From contig CANFJB010000002.1 of NCBI GenBank assembly GCA_947447375.1, forward strand, positions 62,001 through 126,000: a stretch of 64,000 nucleotides of DNA. The letters run 5' to 3'. The translations under genes and the position numbers were made by a program. How positions within the stretch are numbered: position 1 is the stretch's first letter; the number at the start of each line of letters is the position of its first letter. This stretch comes from Bacteroidota bacterium (GTDB lineage: Bacteria > Bacteroidota > Bacteroidia > Flavobacteriales > Flavobacteriaceae). Shown piece by piece: positions 1 to 10,000 of this stretch. The notes beneath the pieces are model-generated. The model ran no database searches and had not been told where the DNA came from. It saw only the letters and a list, made by a program, of their open reading frames with translations.

Positions 1-1034
1 ATTACACGGAATGCATTTTCAGGATTTTGATACGGTAATGCTAATTGCATTAATTGTTCGTAACGGATTCCAACTAAATCTGACCCTTTGGATTCGGTTA
101 AAATTTTAAATGGGATTTGTTTATCCCCCGCTTTAAAATTATCAAAATCAGATGGGTCTTTGCTTTCGAAAAAGCCTTTTGAGAATTGTTTTCCAACTAA
201 ATTCTTAGCCATAATTACTTTTGAAGGCAAATAGGTGTATTGATTAAAAGTATCGACTAAAACGTAATCTATTTTTGGTCCTACGGTTAATGCTGTATTA
301 CTTGGTAAAGTCCAAGGGGTTGTGGTCCAAGCTAAGATATAGATATCGCCAAATTCCTTTAAAAAACTAGGTAAAGTTTCGTTTAGTGCTTTAAATTGAG
401 CTACAACAGTTGTGTCGGTAACGTCTCTATAACTTCCTGGTTGGTTAACTTCATGAGAAGACAATCCAGTTCCAGCTTTTGGAGAATACGGTTGAATGGT
501 GTAACCTTTATACATCAAATCTTTATCATAGATTTGCTTTAAAAGCCACCAAACCGATTCCATGTACTTGGATTTATAAGTTACATATGGATCTTCCATA
601 TCAACCCAATAACCCATTTTTTCAGTTAAATCGTTCCACACATCGGTGTAACGCATTACTGTTTTTTTACATGCTTCGTTATATTGTTCTACAGAAATTG
701 TTTTTCCAATGTCTTCTTTGGTAATTCCAAGCTCTTTTTCGGTTCCTAATTCTACTGGTAAACCATGAGTGTCCCAGCCCGCTTTTCGCTTTACTTGGAA
801 TCCTTTTTGAGTTTTATATCTACAAAAAATATCTTTGATAGCTCGGGCCATCACGTGATGAATCCCTGGTAAACCATTTGCTGATGGTGGTCCTTCAAAA
901 AATACGAAAGGCTGATTGCCTTCGCGAGTGGTAATACTCTTCTCGAATATGTTTTCTTTTTTCCAAAAATCAAGTACTTCTGACGCCACATTTGGCAAGT
1001 CAAGTCCCTTGTATTCAGTAAATTTAGTGCTCAT
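1..1034 (-). CDS. ileS: Isoleucine-tRNA ligase, N-terminal part (cut by window edge)
   Basis: Cytoplasmic class I aminoacyl-tRNA synthetase that charges tRNA-Ile and edits Val-tRNA-Ile. The ATG is at 1034-1032 and about 344 codons are visible with no stop, so the gene continues beyond base 1; the family is usually over 1,000 residues in this lineage. The HIGH-type ATP motif reads PSANGLPGIHHV (residues 50-61), followed by GWDTHGLPVE (86-95). The threonine-rich WTTTPWTLPSN stretch near residue 236 marks the start of the CP1 editing domain. The KMSKS loop and C-terminal part lie outside the window. A weak promoter-like TACTTTCG (one mismatch to TAnnTTTG) lies upstream. Confidence 0.96.
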   Translation of the reverse strand, partial: MSTKFTEYKGLDLPNVASEVLDFWKKENIFEKSITTREGNQPFVFFEGPPSANGLPGIHHVMARAIKDIFCRYKTQKGFQVKRKAGWDTHGLPVELGTEKELGITKEDIGKTISVEQYNEACKKTVMRYTDVWNDLTEKMGYWVDMEDPYVTYKSKYMESVWWLLKQIYDKDLMYKGYTIQPYSPKAGTGLSSHEVNQPGSYRDVTDTTVVAQFKALNETLPSFLKEFGDIYILAWTTTPWTLPSNTALTVGPKIDYVLVDTFNQYTYLPSKVIMAKNLVGKQFSKGFFESKDPSDFDNFKAGDKQIPFKILTESKGSDLVGIRYEQLMQLALPYQNPENAFRV

Positions 1035-1135
1035 TTTATCCTTTTCTTAAATCGTTTTGCGAAAGTAATAAAATAATATCGAAAGTAGAAAGTGAAATCT
1101 CGAAAGTTGTGTTTTTAGGGGGTAATTAAAATGAA

Positions 1136-1169
1136 AAAGCCGAGTTTAGAATTATCCAAACTCGGCTTT
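1136..1169 (-). terminator. Intrinsic terminator of the adhesin/PorP/OmpA operon
   Basis: Perfect 12-bp stem (AAAGCCGAGTTT, 1136-1147, with AAACTCGGCTTT, 1158-1169) and a 10-nt loop, 18 nt past the stop of the OmpA-family gene. On the minus strand it runs into a T-rich tail. It also separates this operon from ileS, which is transcribed in the same direction. Confidence 0.85.
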
Positions 1170-1187
1170 AATATTTAAAATAATTGT

Positions 1188-3059
1188 TTATTTCACAATT
1201 AAGAATTCAGAACGTCTGTTTTGAGCGTGCTCTTCTTCGGTACAAGCTTCTTTACAATCCACTTTTGGTTCGCTTTCACCAAAACCTTTTCCTGTAATTC
1301 TTCCTGCAGCAATTCCTTTAGAAAGTATATATTGAACAGTAGATTTAGCTCTTCTGTCAGATAAATTCATATTATAAATATCACTACCTCTATTATCGGT
1401 GTGAGATTTAGCAAATATCACTAGTTTGTCATTTGCATTCATCACTTGCACTAGCTTATCCAATTCAAAGGCTCCTTCTTGAGTAATATTGCTTTTATTG
1501 AATTCAAAATAAATAGGATTTAATACAATTTCTGTTGGCTTAATAATAATCTCAATTGGATTAAGTGGTGTTGGAACAGTTAGCTTTCCTCCTTTATTTT
1601 TAGCTATACTAAATACGCCACTTTCATAACCGTCTTTAGCAACTTGAAGGCTGTATTCAGTGTTACATTCTAAAATAAAATCAACATTCCCGTTTGCATC
1701 TGAAATTTTAGTTTCAATAATATTCTTTTTATCATCTAAAATTGCCACACTTGCTCCTTCTAGTATAACACCAGAAACAGCATTGGTTACGTGAATTGTA
1801 GATTCTACGCTACAAAGTGGTTTTGCAATATATAAATCATCTGATTCTTCACGATTACTTGAAAAGAACCCCAGGTTGCGTTTAGTATTAAACGAAAAAG
1901 AGAAATCATCTTTTTCACTATTAACTGGTTTTCCAAGATTTTGAGCGTCTTCTGATTTACTCAAATTGATAAAGAAGATGTCTAATCCCCCAAGACCTTG
2001 TCTAGAATCTGATGAAAAGTAAAGTATGTTATCATCAGTTATAGAAGGGAATTGTTCGTTTCCTTCTGTATTTATTTTTGATCCTAAGTTAACTGGTGTG
2101 CCATAAACATCGCCTTCAGAAACATCTACTTTCCATATGTCATTTCCTCCAAATCCACCTGGCATATTGGAGTTAAAATATAGTGTTTTCCCGTCAAGAC
2201 TTGTACTTGGGTTACTTATAGAATACGTTTTATTGTTAAAAGGCAATTGTTTAGCCTCAGTCCATTTATTATTCACCTTTGTAGCCTTAAAAAGATACAT
2301 TTGGCTGAATTTAGTTTTTATGTTTTTGATGTCTTCATAATCATCAATTACACGGCTATCTCTTGAAAAATAAATTGTATTTCCATCAGAACTTACGCAA
2401 GCGGGACCATCATGCCAAATTGTATTAATGTCTTCTACTTCAGTTGGAGCGCTTAATGAATCATTTTCAAACAAAGTGGCTTGATAAACATCTAAATAAG
2501 ATTCCTCTTTCCAACCCGTTTTTTTCTTGGAAATTTTTCTTGAGCTTGAGAAATACAATGTGTTATCATTGGTCAACTTAGGACCAAAATCTGTATATTG
2601 ACTATTTATAGTAACAGGAACGATATTAAATATTTTTTGTTTGCTAAGTAATTTAGGAATGTAATTTGGGTTTTCGTTAAATAAAATTGCTCTAATGTCT
2701 TTTGGGTTTTTACTAGCAAAAATTGCCATTTGAGCATTTGATTCTTCATATCGCCCAGCAGCTTTTAGCATTTGTGCATATTTAAAATACGTTTCTGCCT
2801 CTTGTGGCTGAGTTAGAGAAAGTGCATACCATTTAATAGCTTCAGTAGTATTAAACATATTGTAATAACTTTCGGCAAGTTGGTTGTATATATAATTTTG
2901 TTTCATACCTGTTCCCACTAGTTTTAGATATTCTTTACTAGCATCTAGATATTCAAATCGTTTAAATAATTTATCAGCCCAAGCGGTTTGGCTGTCCTGA
3001 GCTTTAACAGAAATTGTGCTAACAAACACAAAACTTAATATAAGAAATATTTTTTTCAT
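1188..3059 (-). CDS. OmpA-family protein with TPR, beta-propeller and carboxypeptidase-regulatory domains (PorE-like)
   Basis: 623 residues. A signal peptide (MKKIFLILSF.. ending KAQ) is followed by TPR-like helices (about 25-130), PD40/WD40-like propeller strands with repeated TLYFSS / IYFSRDS / ILYFSS motifs (about 140-410), a carboxypeptidase-regulatory-like beta domain (about 420-490) and a C-terminal OmpA peptidoglycan-binding domain (about 515-623) with the HTDNRGS and NRRSEF motifs. This domain order matches PorE, which anchors the type IX secretion machinery to peptidoglycan. It is third in a minus-strand operon after the adhesin and PorP/SprF genes, 17 nt after the latter. Inference: an accessory periplasmic anchor for export or attachment of that adhesin. 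It may be a paralogue rather than the core PorE. Confidence 0.9.
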   Translation of the reverse strand: MKKIFLILSFVFVSTISVKAQDSQTAWADKLFKRFEYLDASKEYLKLVGTGMKQNYIYNQLAESYYNMFNTTEAIKWYALSLTQPQEAETYFKYAQMLKAAGRYEESNAQMAIFASKNPKDIRAILFNENPNYIPKLLSKQKIFNIVPVTINSQYTDFGPKLTNDNTLYFSSSRKISKKKTGWKEESYLDVYQATLFENDSLSAPTEVEDINTIWHDGPACVSSDGNTIYFSRDSRVIDDYEDIKNIKTKFSQMYLFKATKVNNKWTEAKQLPFNNKTYSISNPSTSLDGKTLYFNSNMPGGFGGNDIWKVDVSEGDVYGTPVNLGSKINTEGNEQFPSITDDNILYFSSDSRQGLGGLDIFFINLSKSEDAQNLGKPVNSEKDDFSFSFNTKRNLGFFSSNREESDDLYIAKPLCSVESTIHVTNAVSGVILEGASVAILDDKKNIIETKISDANGNVDFILECNTEYSLQVAKDGYESGVFSIAKNKGGKLTVPTPLNPIEIIIKPTEIVLNPIYFEFNKSNITQEGAFELDKLVQVMNANDKLVIFAKSHTDNRGSDIYNMNLSDRRAKSTVQYILSKGIAAGRITGKGFGESEPKVDCKEACTEEEHAQNRRSEFLIVK

Positions 3060-3076
3060 TATAGATGTTATTTTTA

Positions 3077-3997
3077 TTAGAAATATCTAGGTGAATGTGA
3101 TACTTTTTTCGGCACATATAAATCAAATAATAATATGATTTCATGTGAAGATGGAGTAGTTACATTTAGGTCAGAAACGATATGGTCATAAGCATATCCA
3201 ACTCTCAAAGAAGGATTGATTGCATAGTTCACCATTAATCCAAAGGAGTCATTTAATCTATAGGTTGCTCCGGCTTCAAATTTTTCTTGGTACAAAAAGT
3301 TTGTTGAAAGATCAACTGATGCCTGAGTTCCAACAGCAGATTTAATCATTCCAAAAGGTTTAAACTTCAAGTTAGGATTGATATCAAATACATATCCTCC
3401 AGTAAGAAAATAGTGTTGTGTTTCTGTTCCATACTTTCTTCCATTATAATCAAGATGCACTGATTTTAACATATTAGGCATAGAAAATGCTAAATAATAA
3501 TGGTCGGTATAATAGAATAATCCTGAACCGATATTCAATTTAGAGTTATTGGTGTTTTCGTGAAAAGCGCCATCATTTGGATCAGGAAGTGTTGGTTGAA
3601 TAATACTTCTTAAACCGATTTTTTGAAATGTTACCCCTGCTTTTAAACCGAAGGCCAATCTAGATTCTCCTCCTAAATTCAATGTATAAGAGAAGTCTCC
3701 ATAAATATTGTTTTCTTCAACCGGCCCGATTCTATCCGAAAGAATTGATAGCCCTAAACCAACATTTTTTCCAACAGGTGAAGATCCCGAAAATGAGAAT
3801 GTTGTTGGGGCATCTTCAATTTGAATCCATTGCTTTCTGTATAATAATCCAAAAGATAAATTTTCTTTTGAACCAGCATAAGCAGGATTTATAATGTTCA
3901 TATTATACATGTATTGTGTATAATGTGGTGTCTGTTGAGCATTAACATCAAGAAATGACATTAAAAATAAAATTGCTAGTAAAAATATTTTTTTCAT
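3077..3997 (-). CDS. PorP/SprF family type IX secretion outer-membrane protein
   Basis: 306 residues with a cleavable signal peptide (ending VNAQ) and the family hallmark just after it, QTPHYTQYMYNMNIINPAYAGS. The rest is predicted outer-membrane beta-barrel with alternating hydrophobic strands and a terminal aromatic (F). Members of this family (SprF in F. johnsoniae, PorP in P. gingivalis) are needed for export or surface attachment of a cognate large adhesin with a type B C-terminal domain, and are normally encoded directly downstream of it, as here. Flavobacterial genomes carry many such paralogues, so this one probably serves only its neighbour. It lies 59 nt past the adhesin stop, across a strong hairpin. 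Confidence 0.92.
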   Translation of the reverse strand: MKKIFLLAILFLMSFLDVNAQQTPHYTQYMYNMNIINPAYAGSKENLSFGLLYRKQWIQIEDAPTTFSFSGSSPVGKNVGLGLSILSDRIGPVEENNIYGDFSYTLNLGGESRLAFGLKAGVTFQKIGLRSIIQPTLPDPNDGAFHENTNNSKLNIGSGLFYYTDHYYLAFSMPNMLKSVHLDYNGRKYGTETQHYFLTGGYVFDINPNLKFKPFGMIKSAVGTQASVDLSTNFLYQEKFEAGATYRLNDSFGLMVNYAINPSLRVGYAYDHIVSDLNVTTPSSHEIILLFDLYVPKKVSHSPRYF

Positions 3998-4017
3998 AAG
4001 GGTAAAATTTAGGATTA

Positions 4018-4044
4018 ATAAGCGCTGAAGAAATCAGCGCTTAT
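4018..4044 (-). other. Intercistronic hairpin between adhesin and PorP/SprF genes
   Basis: Perfect 11-bp stem (ATAAGCGCTGA, 4018-4028, with its complement at 4034-4044) and a 5-nt loop, in the 59-nt spacer. No U-run follows on the minus strand, so it fits an mRNA-stabilising or processing hairpin, or a leaky terminator, better than a full terminator. Confidence 0.6.
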
Positions 4045-4056
4045 AAAATCTTAATA

Positions 4057-7000
4057 TTATCGATTAATATAGATCCATCCAGTAAATGAATTTCCTGAAT
4101 TTCTTGTAATTACATAATAATATGTTCCATCAGGAAGTTCGCTTCCGCTTTCAGATTGACCGTGCCATTGATTCGTGTAATTTTCTCCATGGCTATAAAC
4201 TTTTGTTCCATATCTGTTAAAGATACTTAAAGATTTCACATCAGATAATATGAATGCTTCGTTATCGCCATCACCATTTGGTGAAATTCCTTTTTGAATA
4301 GTACAAGTAATTCCGTCCACTTGTTGAGTAGTTACATATCTACATCCATTAACAGTAACTGTTGAAACATATGTTCCAGGAGTGCTAATTACAATAGAAG
4401 GATTTGATGTTGGTCCAAATGTAAATCCATTTGGTCCACTCCATTCATAAGTAGCATTTGCAGGGTTAAACGATCCTGATACTGGCAATGCAGTAATTGT
4501 AAAGTCTGGCCCAACACAAACTGCAGTTAGCTGAACGTTGATTTGTGGAATAATAGTAAACGATGTTGTTGCAGTTACTTGAGGACATCCTCCAGCAGCA
4601 GCCATAGTATAAGTTACTGTATAAGGGCCGGCTGTACTAGTGCTCACATTAAACGATCCTGAAGTAGCACTAATTGACAAACCAGAAGGAGTAGCACTAA
4701 ATGTTCCACCCGTTGTTCCTGTTAATGTTACTGTTTGTGTACCAGTGTTGTTATAACAATAAAACGAATCACTGTAAGCAATTGTCGCAGCAGGTAAGTT
4801 AGTAATTGTTACTTGCGCAGTAGCAACCACAACTGGACATCCTCCTGAAGCTGCAATAGTATTTGTTACAGTATAAGTTCCTGCTGTACTTGTTGCTAAA
4901 TTAATTGCCCCAGTTGTTGCATTGATACTTAAACCTGTTGTTGAAGTAAATGTTCCTGCAATACCACCTCCAGTAAATGTAGGACTTGGATTTGTTCCGT
5001 TTTTACAATATGGAGATCCAGTATAACTAAATGTTCCTACTTGAGGTGCCGTAATTGTTATTGCAAATGTAGCAGTAACTGCACTACAACCAGACGCAGC
5101 AGCAATAGTATTAGTAATTGTATAATTTCCAGGTGTACTTGCAGACAAGTCGATAGCTCCTGTAGAACTATTTAAAGATAATCCTGCAGTAGAGGTAAAT
5201 ACTCCAGCTGAACCAGTTAAAGTAATAACAGGGTTTGCACCTGATTTACAATAAATAGCTGAATTATAACTAAACGTTGCAACCGGAACTGCTGTAATTG
5301 TAACTTGAGCTGTTGATTGAACTTGCGCACAACCATTTGCAGCAGCAATAGTATTTGTAACAGTATATGTTCCTGCTGTACTAGAGGCTAAATTAATAAC
5401 TCCAGTTGAAGAATTAATAGATAATCCCGCTGTTGAAGTAAAAGTTCCGGCAACACCTAAACCTGTAAATGTAGGAGAAGGGTTTGTACCGCTTTTACAA
5501 TACGGAGTTCCCGCATAGTTAAATGTAGCAATTGGAGCCGCAGTAATTGTTATTGCAAATGTTGCTGTAACTCCTGGACAAGCAGAAGTCGCAGAAATTG
5601 TATTTGTAATAGTATAATTTCCTGGAGTACTTGTAGACAGATTGATTGCTCCAGTTGTGCTATTTAATGTAAGCCCAGCTGTAGAGGTAAATACCCCAGC
5701 TGAACCAATTAAAGTAATTACAGGATTAGCTCCTGTTTTACAATAAGTTGAAGCATTATAGTTAAATGTTGCTACCGGTGATGCAACCACTGTAACTGAC
5801 ATTGAAGTTGTATTTGCACATTGATTAGCAGCAGGAGTGAACGTATAACTTGTTGTTGCAGCAGTTGCTGTATTAATCACCGCATTCCAAGTACCTGTTA
5901 TAGGAGGTGTATTTGTAGAAGTTATAGGCAATAATGGTGCCGTACTATTCTGACATAAAGTTGGAACTTGCGTAAATGTAGGAGTTCTCATTGTACTAAT
6001 TAGTACGTTTCCAGTTGCTGGTAAAGAAGAACATCCTAAACCTGTAATTGAAACTGCATCAATAAAGTTTCCTACAGTTAGGTTTCCTGAACCTGAGCTC
6101 ACAGATACGAATCTAACAGTGTAATTGGTAACCCCATTGTTTGGGAATGTATAATTGATACTATTAAATACCCATGCACTTGGTGTAGCTGAGAAGTTTC
6201 CTAAACTTATGTATGGTCCACCAATTGGTCCAATTTCTACTCTCATTACATCAGTTCCTGAAAAACGACCTCTGTGTGCAAATGAAATATTAACAGAAGA
6301 ACCAGGTATAATTGAAATATCTTGGTACAATGTAGAAACTTGATTGGCGTTTAATTCAATAAATTGGGTTCCTGAATACGCATTGGTGCTTTCAGTTCCA
6401 TTAGTCCAAACTTCAATCATTCCATCTGTTGCAGTTGTTCTCCAACATTGGAAATTACTGTTATTAATAAATCCTAATGACCCCATTGCAATTCCTGTAG
6501 GGCTTTCAAAATCTGAATTACAGAAATTGTTTTGTTGAGTAATAACTACACTATATGCGCCTGATACTGTTGCGTTAAATGAAGGAACGTTACCTGGGTT
6601 TGTAGCTCCAGTCGGAACTGTCCAAGCATACGAATAATTCCCTGCAAGTGCTGGTGTAGCCGTAACTGTAGCCGAAGCGCTTGAACATACTGTTGGACTA
6701 TTTACAGTAACCCCTAAAGCCGGATTCACTATAATTGTTTTAGTTGCTGTAAGTGCACATTGCCCCGAGGTAGGTGTAAATGTGTACGTAGTTGTTGCAA
6801 GATTATTTAAGGCTGGCGACCATGTTCCAGTTACTCCATTTTGAGAAGTAGTTGGTAATGGAGATAAACTACCTCCATTGCAAATTGGAGCTATATCTAA
6901 AAATGTTGGGGTCAGACCTAATGGGTTTACAGTAATAGTCATAGTTGCAACACTAGAACATGTACCTGCACTTGGAGTAAAGGTATAAGTTGTAGTAGTG

Positions 7001-10000
7001 GTATTATTAATAGCTGGCGACCAAGTTCCTACTACTCCATTGGTAGAAGTTCTTGGTAAAGCTGCTAAAGTTGCTCCTATACAAATTGGAGCTACTTGTG
7101 TAAATACAGGGGCTACTGTTCCAACTTGAATAGTCATAGTTGTTGTAGTTGCACATTGACCTGGATTAGGTGTAAATGTATAAGTTGTTGTAGCTGCATT
7201 ATTTATAGCCGGCGACCATGTTCCTGTAATTCCTTCTAATGAAGTTGTAGGCAATGGTGCTGAAGTTCCTCCTGCGCAAATTGGTGGTGCTGGATTAAAT
7301 GTAGGAACCGGCAATACAATGTTTACAGTTGCTGTACTTACCGCTCCGGGGCAACCCAAAGCTTGAGGTAAGTTATAAGTAACTACATACGTTCCAACAT
7401 TACTAGTACTTGGAGTAAATGATCCAGTAGTTGTGTTTAATGATAAACCAACAGCTGGAGCTACAGTATAATTTCCACCTGTAGGACCTGTTTGTGTAAT
7501 GTTTTGTACGGTAGTATCTGTTTTACAATAATTTGGTGAACTATAATTAATATTAACTGTTGAAGGCGGAACCGTTATTGTAATTGCCCAAGAATCATCA
7601 TCAGGAGGACATGTTCCTGAAGCAGCAATAATATTATGAACCACATAAGATCCTGGGGTACTTGCAGCTAAATTAATTACCCCGGTAACTGGATTAATAG
7701 CTAAACCTGTAGAAGGCACGGCAGAAAAAGTTCCTGCAGTTGCAAGACTTACAAAAGTTGGACTTGGATTTCCTTCATTTTGACAAAAGAAATTTTTAGG
7801 ATAAGTAAAATTACCAAATGGGCAACAAATTGTTGGAATAGGACCTGCTGTTTGAGTAATTCTAACGAATCCTTTTCTTCCATTAAAGTTGGTAATCATG
7901 ATAACATATATCTCACCTGCAATAGCATTGTTTACTCCAAAGTTTTCAGTAAAAGCGGCAGAGTAACTACATGAAATACCTGTAGCGGGTGCGTTTGCAG
8001 TAGAAATTCCAGCGCAAGCTGCTGCATTAGACGCATAAGGCCCCCATGCTACGAAATCCACGTCAATACCAGTACCATTGAAAGCACTGCTAGTATTTTG
8101 CTCTAAAAAGAAATTGTAGTTTCCATTTGTAGGAATTTGTAAATAATAGAATGTTGGAGACGGTGCAGTTCCTAGACATCCCACAGTTGTACTAGTTGTT
8201 GAAAAAGGACTAATTGGATTTGGTAAGGTAGGAACCCCAACATTATTTGGTATAATAATAGGATTGATAGCACAAAGCGGCAAAGCCGTTGCGCAAGTCC
8301 CAACATTTGTTCCAACACAAAGTTCAAAAGTCGTTGTTGAAGCAGTTGATCCTGTCGAATAAGCTCTAATATAATAAGTTTGACCAATGGTTAAACCTGT
8401 AGCGGTATTGTTATTTGCCGTAAAACAAGTTCCAAATTGAGTCAAGTTACCACAAGTACCAGTATAAAGTACAAAGTTGATATTTGTAGGAGCAACAGAA
8501 TAGTTTACTCCTAAAATAGTAATATAATGACTAGTTGCCGTTGCGGTAAATTTAAACCAAACATCATCATCATCAATTGTACCACCACATGAATTGGCTT
8601 CTGGAGAACCAGTTGCAAATGCAACACTTCCCATTACTGTTTGTAAACAGTTTGTGTTTTGATTTACCGCAATGTCTATAGCTCCAGTACATTCATCATT
8701 TACAATTAATGTGCTAAAACTAAATGGCCCTCCAATAGAACTTGCGTCTGTAGGAGAACAAATTGCTCTTACATAATAATCGTAACAGGTGGCAGAGTTC
8801 AACCCTGTAACATAAAATGGATTAGAGTTGGCATTTCTCCAAAGAGGCGACCCAATGGCAGGCACCCCTGATCCACAAGGAACTACTGCTATTTGCCATG
8901 CTGTTGCAAAACTTCCATCAGGATTAGCAGGTTGTGTCCATCCTAATAAAGCGGTAGATTGAGTTATAGTAGTTGCCGTTAAATTTTTTGGCTTAGTACA
9001 TGTTGGAGGCGGTCCACAAGCAACACTTGCGTCCCATCCTGCAGCGACTCCAGATCCATCAGATGTAAATACAAATGTTAAACATCCTGAGGCAGTTGAA
9101 GCAGTAAAAGGTCCTGGAATAGTAGTCCCAGAGAAATTTCCTAGCAATGTCCCAGCGGTACTATTTCCATCGTATACTTTTAAAAAGTCAAATCCGCTTT
9201 CAGTTGCAAATGAGTTAAAAGTAACTGTTACTAATTGCCCTGGAATTGAAGGACAAATCGTTGTGGTTCCGGCAGCCGCAGTTATACTATTAGCATAGTT
9301 AGCATTTGGTCCTCCTGGATCAAAAAACGATCCACCACAACCAGGTAAAGTTACTACTGAAACAGGTAGTAATGACCATGAACTTAAATCAGTTGCAGAA
9401 CAAGCTGCTCTTACATATATATCATAGCAGGTGCCCGAAGTTAAGTTTGGTGCTACAAATGGATTTGAAGTTGCCGATAGCCATCCTGTTGCAGTAGCAG
9501 TTGGAGCTGTTGATCCACATGGCAAAGCAATATATTGCCAAGCTGTAGCTGTAGTTCCACTTGGATTTGCAGGTTGTGTAAACCCAATAGTCACTGAATT
9601 TGCTGTAATTGCTGAACTTGTTAAAGTATTTGGTCTAGTACAGGTTGGAATTGGTGCACATGTAATATTTGCTAACCATCCTGCACCAGTTACAGTATTA
9701 TCTGAAGTAAATACAAAAGTTAAACAACCATTAGCAGCTGTAGAAGTAAATGGCCCAGGTAAATTTGCTCCGGTTAATGTTCCGGAATAAGTTCCCAAAA
9801 GGGTTCCTGTAGCACTATTCCCATTGTAAACTTTAAGTAAATCTAAAGTAGCCTCGGTGGCAAAAGAGGTGAAGGTTACAGTAACTGCATCTCCAGGTGT
9901 TACTGGACAAATTGTAGTTGTCCCAGTTGCCGCTGTTGTGTTGTTTGCATAAGTTCCTGAAATTCCTCCAACGTCAACGTAATTTCCTCCACAAACTGCA

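Noticed and set aside
9431..9790. 119-codon plus-strand open frame inside the adhesin gene
   Set aside because: Antisense to a highly repetitive coding region; no start context, no protein-like motifs. A composition shadow.
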